NCBI GenBank assembly: GCA_964595455.1
Contig: CAZQQL010000011.1
Location: 1 to 44,467, forward strand
Length of the DNA stretch: 44,467 nt
Direction: 5' to 3'
Origin: DAOUEG01 sp964595455
GTDB taxonomy: Bacteria > Chloroflexota > Dehalococcoidia > Dehalococcoidales > RBG-16-60-22
In this document: piece by piece, positions 26,542 to 35,849 of the stretch
Layout: each line of letters opens with the position of its first letter
Position numbering within the stretch: the first letter of the stretch is position 1
Position numbers and translations under genes: made by a program
Notes under the pieces: generated by a model
The model's database searches: none
What the model saw: only the letters and a program-made list of their open reading frames with translations
What the model was told of the DNA's origin: nothing

Positions 26542-27297
26542 CTAGGCGTCAGGTCCGCCGGTGACAGGGAGCACCTGGCCGGTAATATCGCCGGCGGCTT
26601 CAGAGGCCATGAAGACCACAGCATTGGCGATGTCCTGGGCGGTGGTGAGCTTGCCGAGCGGGATGGACTTCACGGCGTTTTCCAGGAGTCCGGGAGGGGC
26701 CTGTTTGGCGAAGCCGGTGTTGGCGATACCGGGGGAGACCAGGTTGAACCGGACGTTGTTGGAGCCCAGTTCCCGGGAGAGGCACTTGCTGAAGGCGATG
26801 ATGCCGGCTTTGCCCGCGGAATAACCGGCGGTGAACATGCCGCCCTGGATGCCTGCGCCGGACGTGATGCTGACGATGCTGCCGCTCTTCTTCTCAATCA
26901 TGAAGGGCAGGACCGAGCGTGTACAGTTGATGGTGCCGTTGAGGTTGACGGCGATGTCCCTGTTCCACTCGGACTCCTCAAATTTCATGAAGGGTTTGGG
27001 CGGCGTGCAGGCGCCGGCATTGTTGATGAGGATGTCCACTTTCCCGAATTCCTTCAGTGTGGCCTCGACCATGTCAACGGCGTCCTGCATTTTGGTGACG
27101 TCCACTTTCAGGGCCAGTGATTTCCTGCCCAGGGCCTTGATGTCAGTGGCCGTCTGTCTGGCGCCTTCGAGGTCAACATCCGTGGCGACGACGTCGCAGC
27201 CTTCTTTTGCCAGGGTCATGGCGATGGCTTTACCAAAGCCGATCTGGCTTCCCGCGCCGGTAACGATAGCTACTTTTCCTTTGATTCCCAGGTCCAT
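26542..27297 (-). CDS. Short-chain dehydrogenase/reductase (arm B, copy 2)
   Basis: A 251-residue SDR. The cofactor loop reads TGAGSQIGFGKAIA, two residues longer than the usual TGxxxGIG form. NNAG is near residue 90, and the catalytic set is SITSGAG with YSAGKAG near residue 155. Asp in VATDVDLE suggests NAD. It is a tandem paralogue of the SDR at 27330-28115, 32 bases away, and shares the unusual loop. An AGGAGGG site precedes the ATG. It would act on an alcohol or ketone intermediate of the arm B pathway. Confidence 0.9.
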   Translation of the reverse strand: MDLGIKGKVAIVTGAGSQIGFGKAIAMTLAKEGCDVVATDVDLEGARQTATDIKALGRKSLALKVDVTKMQDAVDMVEATLKEFGKVDILINNAGACTPPKPFMKFEESEWNRDIAVNLNGTINCTRSVLPFMIEKKSGSIVSITSGAGIQGGMFTAGYSAGKAGIIAFSKCLSRELGSNNVRFNLVSPGIANTGFAKQAPPGLLENAVKSIPLGKLTTAQDIANAVVFMASEAAGDITGQVLPVTGGPDA

Positions 27298-27329
27298 GTA
27301 GTCCCTCCTCGCTTATTTTTTCCTATGGA

Positions 27330-28115
27330 CTAAAACTTGATTATCTTACCGCCGTCAACGTGGATCACCTGTCCGACGATGTCAGCGGCGACATCCGAAG
27401 CTAAAAATGCGGCAACGTAGCCTATGTCCTTCGGTGTGGTCATCCTGCCTGCCGGAATGTCCCGGGAGACGCCGGCGATGAACTCCGGGGGCGTTTGCTC
27501 GGATTTCAGAAGATTGCTGGAACGCAGGAAGCCCGTATCGCCGAGGCCGGGGCTGATGCTGTTGACATTGATGCCTTTGCCGATCACCTCTTTGGCGAGG
27601 GATTTGGTGAAAGCCATCACCCCGGCCTTGGCTGCGCTGTAGATACTGGAATTCGCCAGTCCCATCGTGCCGACGCCGGATGAGATGTTGATGATCTTGC
27701 CGTAGCCGCGTTCGATCATCCCGGGCAACACGGCCCTGGTCACGATCAATACGGACCGCAGGTTGATATCGATGTCCGGTTCCCATTCCTCCTCGGTCTT
27801 GTCCGCGAACGGTTTGGGTGGTGTGGACTGGCCGGCGTTATTGACGAGGATATCGATCTTCCCGAATTTGTCCAAAGCGGTCTTCACGGCCTGACGTACC
27901 GCGATGCTGGCGGTCAGGTCCAGCGTCAGAACCATGGCCTGACGGCCCATTGCCTCCATGGCTGCGGCGGTCTTCGCGGCGCCGGCGGCGTCTTTATCCA
28001 GGATAACGACATCGCAGCCTTCTTCAGCCAGTTGGAGAGCGATGCCTTTCCCGAAGCCGGTCTGGCTGCCCGCCCCGGTTACCAGGGCAACCTTGCCTTT
28101 CAGTCCCAAATCCAT
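27330..28115 (-). CDS. Short-chain dehydrogenase/reductase (arm B, copy 1)
   Basis: A 261-residue SDR with cofactor loop TGAGSQTGFGKGIA, NNAG near residue 90, a serine in ISSGVG and YSAAKAG as the Tyr-Lys pair. Asp in VVILDKDAAG suggests NAD. The C-terminal region ADIVGQVIHVDGGKIIKF is standard. A strong AAAGGAGGT site lies before the ATG. It follows the permease pair of arm B by 22 bases and precedes its tandem paralogue. The arm A SDR (15016) is more distant and has the ordinary loop. Confidence 0.9.
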   Translation of the reverse strand: MDLGLKGKVALVTGAGSQTGFGKGIALQLAEEGCDVVILDKDAAGAAKTAAAMEAMGRQAMVLTLDLTASIAVRQAVKTALDKFGKIDILVNNAGQSTPPKPFADKTEEEWEPDIDINLRSVLIVTRAVLPGMIERGYGKIINISSGVGTMGLANSSIYSAAKAGVMAFTKSLAKEVIGKGINVNSISPGLGDTGFLRSSNLLKSEQTPPEFIAGVSRDIPAGRMTTPKDIGYVAAFLASDVAADIVGQVIHVDGGKIIKF

Positions 28116-28137
28116 GGCAACCTCCTTTACGTCAGGG

Positions 28138-29031
28138 TCATAATTGGCCTCTCAGGCGGGGATCCAGGGCGTCGCGGATGCCGTCGCCGACGATGTTGAA
28201 GGCGAAGACGACCAGCATCAACGCAAGGCCGGGAGCGAGAGAGAGGACCGGATAATTAGTCAGGTATTGCCTGCCATTGGTAATCATACCACCCCAGGTG
28301 GGCGTGGGCTGCTGGATGCCGATGCCCAGGAAACTCAGGCCGGCTTCCGCCAGAATAGTCGCGCCGAGCATCATGGTAATCTGGACTATGAGCGGGGGCA
28401 GGCAGTTGGCAACAATGTGGCGCATGATGATGCGCAGGGGGCTGGCGCCGAGCGAGTGGGCGGCCAGGATGTAGTCGTCAGACTTTACGGACAAGACCTG
28501 GCCGCACATGATACGGGCATACCCCGGCATCAGGGCGATAGTGAGTGCGATAATGACATTGCGCATCCCGGGGCCGAGCATGGATGCAATGAGCAGTACC
28601 AGTACGATCATGGGAAAACACATCAAGGCATCTATGGTCCGCATGATGATGGTGTAGGTCCAACCCCCGAAATAACCGGCGATAGTGCCCAGGGCCATGC
28701 CGATTATAGTGCCGATGCCGACCACTATCAGCCCGATTTGAAGAGAAACGCGCGCGCCATAGATGATGCGGCTCAGGGTGTCCCTGCCCACGGAATCGGT
28801 CCCCAGCCAGTGTTCGGCGCTCGGGTTCTGCAGGGTGGCGTTCATATCCACGGCGTAGGGATCATATGGGGCCAGCCAGTCAGCGAATATCGCCACGAGG
28901 ATGAACAGGACGATAATCACCATCCCGAAGATAACGATGCCACGCCCGAAGAACACCTTGGACAGGCGTTTCCATTCGCTGACACGCGGGGCTATCTCCG
29001 ATGTCCCCAGGGTTGAAGCGTTACCAACCAT
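28138..29031 (-). CDS. DppC-type ABC permease 3 (arm B)
   Basis: A 297-residue DppC-type permease: RLSKVFFGRGIVIFG leading into span 1, WLAPYDPYAVDMNATL, EHWLGTDSVGRDTLSRIIYG, an EAA loop around SVKSDDYILAAHSLGASPLR and the end GDGIRDALDPRLRGQL. I chose the ATG at 29031 because AAAGGG lies 9 bases upstream; the ATG at 29040 directly abuts that site. It pairs with the DppB-type gene just upstream and belongs with SBP 3 of the same operon. Confidence 0.92.
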   Translation of the reverse strand: MVGNASTLGTSEIAPRVSEWKRLSKVFFGRGIVIFGMVIIVLFILVAIFADWLAPYDPYAVDMNATLQNPSAEHWLGTDSVGRDTLSRIIYGARVSLQIGLIVVGIGTIIGMALGTIAGYFGGWTYTIIMRTIDALMCFPMIVLVLLIASMLGPGMRNVIIALTIALMPGYARIMCGQVLSVKSDDYILAAHSLGASPLRIIMRHIVANCLPPLIVQITMMLGATILAEAGLSFLGIGIQQPTPTWGGMITNGRQYLTNYPVLSLAPGLALMLVVFAFNIVGDGIRDALDPRLRGQL

Positions 29032-29057
29032 GCGTTGCATCCCTTTTAGGCGATAGA

Positions 29058-30014
29058 TCAGTCATAGCGAATCCTCGGATCCAGCCAGCCGTAAGCAAGT
29101 TCCACGGCAAAATTTGAAATCAGGACTACGGCGGAAATAATCAGGACGATTCCCTGCACGTAGGGATAATCTTCATTGAACACGGCGTTGGTCAGCAGGA
29201 CGCCGATACCGGGAAGATTGAACACCTGTTCTACCAGAACGCTGCCGCCGATAATCATTGGGATACCCATACCTACGAGCGTGACGATGGGAATCAGGCT
29301 GTTTTTCAGTGCGTGTTTCCAGATGATGGCGCGTTCCCGCAAGCCCTTGGACCAGGCGGTGCGGATGTAGTCCTGGCGCATCACTTCCAGCAGGCTGGAA
29401 CGTGTCTGCCGGGCGGTGGCGGCGATGGAGAAGAACGAGAGGCAGATGACCGGCATGATGAGCTGGCGGGTGCTCAGCCAGAAATCTTCAAAGGGAGAGG
29501 TGTAGCCCATCACCGGCAGCCACTTGAGGTAGACGCCGAAGAGATACATCAGCAGCAGCCCCAGCCAGAACACGGGGATCGTGATGCCGATGTAGGCAAA
29601 CAGGGTCAGCAGGGTATCGACCCATTTTCCCCTTCTTACCGCGGTAACGATCCCCAGCGGGATCCCGACGGCAATACCGAAGATGAAAGCTACCGCTCCG
29701 ATGTGAATGGTCACCGGGAGCCGCCGGAAGATCTCCTTGGTGACCGGTTCTTTACGCAGGATGGACTTGCCCAGGTCGCCCTGGAAGACCCCTGAAATCC
29801 AGTCGAAGTACTGGACGTAAAGAGGCCTGTCCAGGCCGACCTCATGGCGCAGGTGCTGGATCTGTTCTTCCGTGTAGGACTGTTGGGCGTTGTAGGCGAT
29901 ATACATGCGGATAGGATCGCCGGGCAACAAGCGCACCGCGACAAACACCACACTCATCATAAGAATGAGAACGATGATGGACTGTATGATCCTTCTGATG
30001 ATAAAACTAACCAT
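29058..30014 (-). CDS. DppB-type ABC permease 3 (arm B)
   Basis: A 318-residue DppB-type permease. RLLPGDPIRMY follows the first span, the EAA loop lies in RSSLLEVMRQDYIRTAWSKG continuing LRERAIIWKHALKNSL, and the end is WLDPRIRYD. It precedes its DppC-type partner by 17-26 bases and follows the NTF2-like gene by 49 bases. The nearest binding protein is SBP 3 at 30902-32503 in the same run. Confidence 0.93.
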   Translation of the reverse strand: MVSFIIRRIIQSIIVLILMMSVVFVAVRLLPGDPIRMYIAYNAQQSYTEEQIQHLRHEVGLDRPLYVQYFDWISGVFQGDLGKSILRKEPVTKEIFRRLPVTIHIGAVAFIFGIAVGIPLGIVTAVRRGKWVDTLLTLFAYIGITIPVFWLGLLLMYLFGVYLKWLPVMGYTSPFEDFWLSTRQLIMPVICLSFFSIAATARQTRSSLLEVMRQDYIRTAWSKGLRERAIIWKHALKNSLIPIVTLVGMGIPMIIGGSVLVEQVFNLPGIGVLLTNAVFNEDYPYVQGIVLIISAVVLISNFAVELAYGWLDPRIRYD

Positions 30015-30063
30015 CCCGGCCTTTCCCGTTCGCTACCCGTTTTTCCGTCCCAGGTCAGTGGGG

Positions 30064-30732
30064 TCACGCCTGCTTGGGACTCGGTCTGCCCGTTACCGGA
30101 TTATTGAAGTGGAACGGGCAGAGGAAACCGGAGGGGTACTGGGTATCTTCCGGGGTACCGGTTGGCCGCAGGGCGCCGGCACGCTCATAGGGACGGTTCA
30201 TGAATTCATCAACGCGGTCTTTTTCAACGAAGCTCAGGGTCCAGGGGGCGTGGAACGTCATGCACCAGCGTACCTTCAGCAGCTTCCAGACGCCGTCTTC
30301 CTTGATGTATTCCACTTCATAGACGCCGTCCATCCAGCCGGGGTTGGCGCCGCCCGGGACCGGGAAAGCATTGGCCCCGAACCCATACCAGCGTCCCTTG
30401 GCCGTTTTGCCGTCCGGATCGACATCGACGACGCCGGAGAGCTGCATGACCTGGTGGAGGAAAGCGCCGTTATCCGATTTGGGAATCGGCTTGTCTTCAT
30501 TGCCGTGGCGGAAGAAGCGGCGGATGGCGTCCTTGCCGTGGTATTCCCCGGCGGCGATCTTCAACGTAGCTGCCGGGTTGTCCGCGAACAGGTCGATGAG
30601 GTCTTCGGCCATCCAGTGCTCGAGGTAATAGCCATAGGCCCGCTGCAGTTTTTTGATAGCTTCCGTATCTTCCAGGACCTGGAGTTTCCGTTCCAGCATC
30701 TGGATTTTGGCTTCGAGTTCCTGTACGTTCAT
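30064..30732 (-). CDS. NTF2/SnoaL-like protein with N-terminal coiled coil (arm B)
   Basis: A 222-residue paralogue of 23872-24618. The N-terminus is a leucine-heptad helix (LEAKIQMLERKLQVLEDTEA), followed by IKKLQRAYGYYLEHWMAEDL and the cone-fold strands GRWYGFGANAF and EDGVWKLLKVRWCM. A GGAGAAACC site precedes the ATG. It lies between SBP 3 and the permease pair. The fold suggests binding or isomerising a small ligand; catalytic residues cannot be assigned with confidence. Confidence 0.8.
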   Translation of the reverse strand: MNVQELEAKIQMLERKLQVLEDTEAIKKLQRAYGYYLEHWMAEDLIDLFADNPAATLKIAAGEYHGKDAIRRFFRHGNEDKPIPKSDNGAFLHQVMQLSGVVDVDPDGKTAKGRWYGFGANAFPVPGGANPGWMDGVYEVEYIKEDGVWKLLKVRWCMTFHAPWTLSFVEKDRVDEFMNRPYERAGALRPTGTPEDTQYPSGFLCPFHFNNPVTGRPSPKQA

Positions 30733-30848
30733 GGTTTCTCCTTTAACGAGGGAAAAAATGAAAAATGCTTCTCAGGATTGAATGGTTCCCGGTCAATCCG
30801 GGAACCGGCGGTTGTATTTCAAGGGTAGTATCGTCATTTATCCTTTCA

Positions 30849-30873
30849 GGCGGGCCGGTTATCCCGGCCCGCC
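30849..30873 (-). repeat. GC-rich stem-loop after binding-protein gene
   Basis: GGCGGGCCGG and CCGGCCCGCC form a perfect 10-bp stem with a five-base loop, 29 bases after the stop codon of SBP 3 on the minus strand. No clear T-tract follows, and the operon continues downstream. It is equivalent in place to the hairpins after the other three binding-protein genes. Confidence 0.62.
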
Positions 30874-30901
30874 ATCGGGTGAGAGCAGCAGGAGGGTTGC
30901 T

Positions 30902-32503
30902 CTATTTGTCCAACCAGACCGAATCCATATTCCAGTTGGTGGGGAAGCCGCGTTCGTTAAAACCTCCGCCCTTGACATAACTCGCGAAGGCAAATCCGAG
31001 GCCGCTTTCAGAAACCGGTACGACAAGACAGTTCTCGGTCATGTAGTCGGTGACGGCGCGGACAAGCTTCATATCAAGCGTTTCGGAGTTGAAACTGGTA
31101 TTAAGGAGTGTCAAGTATTCGTCTGTCAGCTCCCAGCTCTTGAACTGCAACTGGTTTTCTCCGAAGTAGAACTGCAGCGAGCTGTTGAAGTTACCGAAGG
31201 CGGCAATCGGGGAAATCAACATGGCGTTGGTCCAGCCGTTGGCCTGGTAGTTGGCGAACGTTCCCTGGTCGACGTCCTTGATATCCGTCCTGATGCCGAC
31301 GGCGTTCAGGTTAGCCTGGATGGCCACCTCGACATCCGCCTGCCGGGCAGCCGGCTGAGAAATGATAGCGGTATCGATGCCATTGGGGAAACCTGCCTGC
31401 GTCAGCAGCTCTTTGGCTTTGTCCGGGTTATACTTGAGCCCGCCCTTGAAATTGGGATCGAAGGCGCCGTTCGAGGGTGCTGGGATCTGGTAGGGGGCTA
31501 TCCACGTTCCCTTGCCGATACCCTTGGCGATACCTTCCCGGTCAATAGCGTATTCAACCGCCTGGCGCACTTCCAGTTTGGCGAACGGGGAATCTGCATT
31601 GGCGGTATCGAACACGAGCACGTAGGTGGTCATCGGGTTGACTGAGGTGACAAAACCGGCAGCTTCAAAGTCGAGCTGCTGCTGGCCGAGGGAGATATTC
31701 GTCATGTCCAACTGACCGGCCTGCATCGCGGCCAACAAGGTCTGGGGATCCATGATGAAGTGGATCTCGATGCGATCGAGGTAAGGCTTGCCGGCCTGCC
31801 AGTACTGGTCGAACTTGTTGTAGGTAACCTTGGTATTGGCCTCGTAGCTGTCAAACGCGAAAGGACCGGTACCGACCGGGTTGACATCCGCCCATTCCCG
31901 GCCGTTTTTCTGGAAAGCGGTAGGGGAGGCGATGTAAGATGAGTCCGCAAAAGTCCCGATGATCATGTTATTAAAGGATGTGACGTTGAGTTTCAAGGTA
32001 TAGGTATCGATGACTTCAGTGGAGACCCAGAAAGGCTGCTGCTGGGCTTCCATGAGCGCGTCGAAGTTAAATTTGACCGCCTCGGCATTAAAGTCCGTGC
32101 CGTCATGGAACTTGACGCCCTGCCTGAGTTTGAACGTAAGGGATTTCTTGTCAGTCGCCACTTCATAGGAAGTAGCCAGCCAGGGGACATAAGAACCGTC
32201 CGATGTCTGGCGATAAAGCGTCTCCAGAGCGGGTTGAGCGGAAGCGGAGGCGGGGCCGACCATATCAGCCGGCCAGCCGAAGGGGCCGCCCGGATCGGGG
32301 GGACCGGCAACCTTCATGGTGCCGCCGCTTTTTGGCGTAGCGACGGCCGAGGAGGTAGGGGTGGAACTGGTAGTCTGCGCCGGTGAAGATTGCGTCGTCT
32401 TGCTGGTAGTAGTGGTGGAACCGTTACCGCAGCCGGAGACAATCAGCGAGATACAGATAAGGCCGATTAACAGGAAGAGGGAGCATGTAAAAACCTTTTT
32501 CAC
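30902..32503 (-). CDS. Peptide-type ABC transporter solute-binding lipoprotein 3
   Basis: A 533-residue SBP_bac_5 protein starting at GTG with GAAGGAGG five bases upstream. The signal peptide ends in lipobox VSGC (Cys about residue 25), followed by a Thr/Ser linker and KSGGTMKVAG. Family marks are VKFHDGTDFNAEAVKFNFDA, VNPVGTGPFAFDSYEAN, FDQYWQAGKPYLDRI and VRQAVEYAIDREGI. It lies between the ALDH and NTF2-like genes of arm B. The ligand is unknown. Confidence 0.92.
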   Translation of the reverse strand: MKKVFTCSLFLLIGLICISLIVSGCGNGSTTTTSKTTQSSPAQTTSSTPTSSAVATPKSGGTMKVAGPPDPGGPFGWPADMVGPASASAQPALETLYRQTSDGSYVPWLATSYEVATDKKSLTFKLRQGVKFHDGTDFNAEAVKFNFDALMEAQQQPFWVSTEVIDTYTLKLNVTSFNNMIIGTFADSSYIASPTAFQKNGREWADVNPVGTGPFAFDSYEANTKVTYNKFDQYWQAGKPYLDRIEIHFIMDPQTLLAAMQAGQLDMTNISLGQQQLDFEAAGFVTSVNPMTTYVLVFDTANADSPFAKLEVRQAVEYAIDREGIAKGIGKGTWIAPYQIPAPSNGAFDPNFKGGLKYNPDKAKELLTQAGFPNGIDTAIISQPAARQADVEVAIQANLNAVGIRTDIKDVDQGTFANYQANGWTNAMLISPIAAFGNFNSSLQFYFGENQLQFKSWELTDEYLTLLNTSFNSETLDMKLVRAVTDYMTENCLVVPVSESGLGFAFASYVKGGGFNERGFPTNWNMDSVWLDK

Positions 32504-32686
32504 TTTGTCCTCCTTCGTGATTACTTGTGAACGGGAAAAGGATGTGATTCATGCATCGATCCGGTTTCTATCCAGTCTGGCGGAAGCTATCAGTGGCGGT
32601 TCAGGGAGCTCTACCCGCCAGGTGATCATACGTTTGGACCTCTCTCTCACCCCTCCTTTCATACATGCCTTTATCCAGGAGTATCG

Positions 32687-34120
32687 CTACTCCGTCAGGT
32701 CCATGGAAACGAGTTTCATCTGGGTATACTCTTCCAGTCCCATGTTGTGGTTTTCCTTACCGAAGCCGCTTTGCTTGAAGCCGCCCCAGGGCAGTTCGTT
32801 GCCGATCATCTGGTGGTCGTTAATCCAAACGGCGCCGGCGTTGATGGCGTTTGCGAAGCGTATCGCCTTGCCGGTATTCTTCGTCCAGACCGAGGCGCAA
32901 AGGCCGAAGGTATTATCGTTAGCCATGTCGATGAGCTTGTTCTCATCCGAATACTTGACGATGACGGCTACCGGCCCAAAGATCTCCTGCCGGTAGATAT
33001 CCATATCCGGGGTGACGCCGGTGAAAGCTGTGGGAATGACGTAATAACCCTTGCCAGCCGGGCGCTTACCGCCGAGGACAAGTTTGGCGCCCTGGTCGAT
33101 GCCTGATTTCACGAGGCGTTCGATGTGGTCGCGGTGGTCGGCGCTGACGACGGGGCCGGTGGTGGTCCGGTCATCATTGGGGTCGCCGACGACGAATTTC
33201 CCGGCGGCCTCTATGTATTTTTCAACGAAGGCATCATGCAGGGACTCATGGACGTAATACCGACCGGGGGAAGCGCAGACCATACCGGAGTTCATCTGGG
33301 TGCACATGGCGGCGTGACCGGCGGCCTTGTTCAGGTCGGCATCCGGGAGGACGATATACGGGTTCTTGCCGCCCAGTTCCAGGCTGAGCCGTTTGACCGT
33401 CTTGCTGGCCAGTTCCATGATGCGCTGGCCGGTCTCGCAACTGCCGGTGAAGGAGACCATGCCCACATCCGGGTGGGAAGCCAGGGCTTCGCCCACGGTG
33501 CCGCCGGGGCCGGTGATGATATTGACGGCGCCTTCCGGGAGGTTGCATTTCTCCAGGACCTTGGCAAATTCCAGTGAGGTCAGTGAATCTATACTGGGTG
33601 GTTTAATGACGCAGGTGTTCCCGGTGGCCAACGCCTGGGACATCTTGGTAACGAGCATCGCAAGGGGAGCGTTCCAGGGGATAATCAGGGCGCAGACGCC
33701 GATGGGTTCGCGCCGGAGCCAGAACATGGTCTGTTTGCGGGAAGCGGGGATATATTCACCCATCATGGCGCGGGCGGCCTGGGCCGACCATTCCAGCTGG
33801 GCGGTGCTGCTCATCGCCATGCCGAAGGCCATGCGGTGCGGGGTGCCGTGGTCCAGGGTATCGAGCTTGGCGATGCCGGGGACGAACTCCTTGAGGACGT
33901 TGGCCATGTTGTTGATGATAGCGGTGCGTTCGTCCTGGGTCTTGGAAGACCAAACGGGCAGGGCTTTTTTGGCTGCGGCCACGGCCCGGTTTACATCCCG
34001 TTCGTCGGCCATGGGTACCTGGGCGATCTCTTCTTCCGTAGCGGGGTTGTACACCTTGTAGGTCTTGCCGGATTCGGCATCCACCCACTTGTTATCGATC
34101 CACATCTTGGGAGTCAACAT
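32687..34120 (-). CDS. NAD(P)-dependent aldehyde dehydrogenase (arm B)
   Basis: A 477-residue ALDH. It has IPWNAPLAML, FTGSCETGQR, general base in ELGGKNPYIV and the catalytic cysteine in SGMVCASPGRYYV; the usual Gln before this Cys region (GQxC) is replaced by MVC. The C-terminal GGFKQSGFGKEN is intact. It is clearly paralogous to 17799-19238 (both share VINPATEE-like and LEEYTQMK-like segments). In arm B it follows the flavoprotein trio directly, consistent with oxidising the aldehyde that the trio produces. Confidence 0.93.
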   Translation of the reverse strand: MLTPKMWIDNKWVDAESGKTYKVYNPATEEEIAQVPMADERDVNRAVAAAKKALPVWSSKTQDERTAIINNMANVLKEFVPGIAKLDTLDHGTPHRMAFGMAMSSTAQLEWSAQAARAMMGEYIPASRKQTMFWLRREPIGVCALIIPWNAPLAMLVTKMSQALATGNTCVIKPPSIDSLTSLEFAKVLEKCNLPEGAVNIITGPGGTVGEALASHPDVGMVSFTGSCETGQRIMELASKTVKRLSLELGGKNPYIVLPDADLNKAAGHAAMCTQMNSGMVCASPGRYYVHESLHDAFVEKYIEAAGKFVVGDPNDDRTTTGPVVSADHRDHIERLVKSGIDQGAKLVLGGKRPAGKGYYVIPTAFTGVTPDMDIYRQEIFGPVAVIVKYSDENKLIDMANDNTFGLCASVWTKNTGKAIRFANAINAGAVWINDHQMIGNELPWGGFKQSGFGKENHNMGLEEYTQMKLVSMDLTE

Positions 34121-34189
34121 CTTTTCGTTCCTTCCTTTTCGTTCGATATTTTTCCATGGATCACTTGCTTTTCGGTCCGTTCCTGACTA

Positions 34190-34245
34190 CTGGAGAGAAC
34201 TTCGGCGAAGTTCGCTTACGCAGACATCGCCTCCGCTCTCTCCAG
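34190..34245 (-). ncRNA. Structured intercistronic element (unassigned)
   Basis: In the 161-base gap between FAD oxidase B and ALDH, CTGGAGAGA (34190-34198) pairs with TCTCTCCAG (34237-34245) over 9 bp, and an inner hairpin AACTTC-GGC-GAAGTT lies at 34198-34212. TGACT/AGTCA arms may extend the outer stem. I do not recognise a known RNA family. It could be an mRNA processing or stability element or a repeat remnant. Confidence 0.35.
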
Positions 34246-34281
34246 CGTTACGAGGAGGCCAGTCAGCCTGGATTCACACAG

Positions 34282-35835
34282 CTAGTCTTCCTTTGCATTG
34301 ATATACGTGGAAGCCTCCGAGGCGGCATTGGGGTCGAAGGTCTTCTTAATCTTTCTCAACCACAGGTGATAGTTGCTGGCATGGGGGCCGTATAGATCAT
34401 GAAGCATATCGCCCCAGGCGTGCTGCGGCATACCGAAGTGGCCTTCTATGGAAATCCTGTTGGAACCCTCGTTGACCTGACTCTGCATCCTCCGTAACTC
34501 GTCACCTTTAAGTTTCATCGAGGCAACGGCCAGTACCTCGCCGTGGGCCAGGTGTCCGTGTTCGGTCGACTGGATGAAAGGAGCCGTCCCGTTATCCAGT
34601 AGCGCATGTTCCTTGATGAGGCGTTCCTTGATAGGGTTGCAGCTCTTAATGAAGTAACTCATCAGCGGGAAGGCGTCGGTACCGCCGACCATGCCCGCCT
34701 GCGGCGACAGGGTGCGCCCGGTTTCCTTGATGGAACCGGTCTCTCTGAAGTAGCGCCAGATGTAACCGCCCTGGTTCTCGGGATCTTCAACCTCTTCAAG
34801 GATTTTCCCGCCGGTTTCGGCGGTAATCTTTTCAAGCACTTTCCGTTTGTATTCAAAATCGGTCCTGGAGTTCCCCATGAGCATGACCATAAAGCCGGCT
34901 GGGCCCTTCATCTGAGCTGAAAACCTTTGATATATCTCTCGTTCCTCTTCGATGTGCTTGGTGGCCAGATTGGCGGCCATCATCGCTGGATTGAAGCACA
35001 TCAGCTCGGTGGCAATCTCCGCTTCGCCGATCTTGAGAACGGCATCGATCATGTGATCGAAGTCTTCAAACGACATATAGCGGACCAGATAGTTTTCCGG
35101 GATGTATGCCGGCTTGTACTTCGGTGAAACGCCTTCCATCGGGAATGTATGCGGTCCCGGCCAGTGGAACAGTTTCTGGGCCGCTTTGGTATAAACACCA
35201 AGACCACCGAGAGGGGTGGTATCGCCGCGGATGATGCCGCGCAGGGAGGGACCGGGGCCGTCGCCGCAGAACCATTCGTCCAGGGATCCCAGGGACCCGA
35301 GCCTGACGATCTCACCATCACCCGTTACCCACTCCAGGGCGAGCTGGTTACGTTCGCCGTAGCTGCCGCTCTGGCTGAGGTGACCCAGATTCACGTGGGC
35401 GGCGAGGGGCAGCGCCGAGCAGTTGGCCCCGGCGCCGGTCAGGTTGCAGTTGAGGCCACGTTTCATGCACTCGGCCTGGAGCTGAGCGCCGATAACGTAA
35501 GGTTCAACCGTGGCGTACAAGCTTTTTTCGTTGATTTCCAGTATGCGGTTCATACGCCGCAAGTCGATCTTGATACAATTTGGTCCGGCGGGATCACTGT
35601 AGAGCCAACCGGTGCTGGATGCTTTGAATTGTACTTTGTACCGATTGCACAGCTTGACGATTGCCTGGACTTCCTCGGTGCTGTCAGGAAGCGTTATCGC
35701 TTCGAACCTGGGAGCTACCGGCAAGCCCTGCCTGACCGGGTTGGCATACGTTTCGGTGATTTCCGGATCATCGGAAACATATTCAGGCCCGAGGATATTC
35801 ACAAGTGCTGCATAAAAGTCTTTTTTCAGAGCCAT
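34282..35835 (-). CDS. FAD-binding oxidoreductase B (VAO-type), arm B
   Basis: A 517-residue flavoprotein, same length as its arm A paralogue (9326-10879) and closely similar along its length: GSYGERNQLALEWV, GDGPGPSLRGIIRG, GGLGVYTKAAQKLFHWPGP and GGYIWRYFRETGSIKETGR are shared nearly word for word. The C-terminus HASNYHLWLRKIKKTFDPNA keeps the DP-N motif. AGGAGG lies 10 bases before the ATG, and 14 bases separate it from the Fe-S gene. The C-terminal tail (about residues 440-480) and insert around residue 340 differ most between the copies, perhaps reflecting substrate preference. Confidence 0.88.
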   Translation of the reverse strand: MALKKDFYAALVNILGPEYVSDDPEITETYANPVRQGLPVAPRFEAITLPDSTEEVQAIVKLCNRYKVQFKASSTGWLYSDPAGPNCIKIDLRRMNRILEINEKSLYATVEPYVIGAQLQAECMKRGLNCNLTGAGANCSALPLAAHVNLGHLSQSGSYGERNQLALEWVTGDGEIVRLGSLGSLDEWFCGDGPGPSLRGIIRGDTTPLGGLGVYTKAAQKLFHWPGPHTFPMEGVSPKYKPAYIPENYLVRYMSFEDFDHMIDAVLKIGEAEIATELMCFNPAMMAANLATKHIEEEREIYQRFSAQMKGPAGFMVMLMGNSRTDFEYKRKVLEKITAETGGKILEEVEDPENQGGYIWRYFRETGSIKETGRTLSPQAGMVGGTDAFPLMSYFIKSCNPIKERLIKEHALLDNGTAPFIQSTEHGHLAHGEVLAVASMKLKGDELRRMQSQVNEGSNRISIEGHFGMPQHAWGDMLHDLYGPHASNYHLWLRKIKKTFDPNAASEASTYINAKED

Positions 35836-35849
35836 TTTTCCGTGACCTC

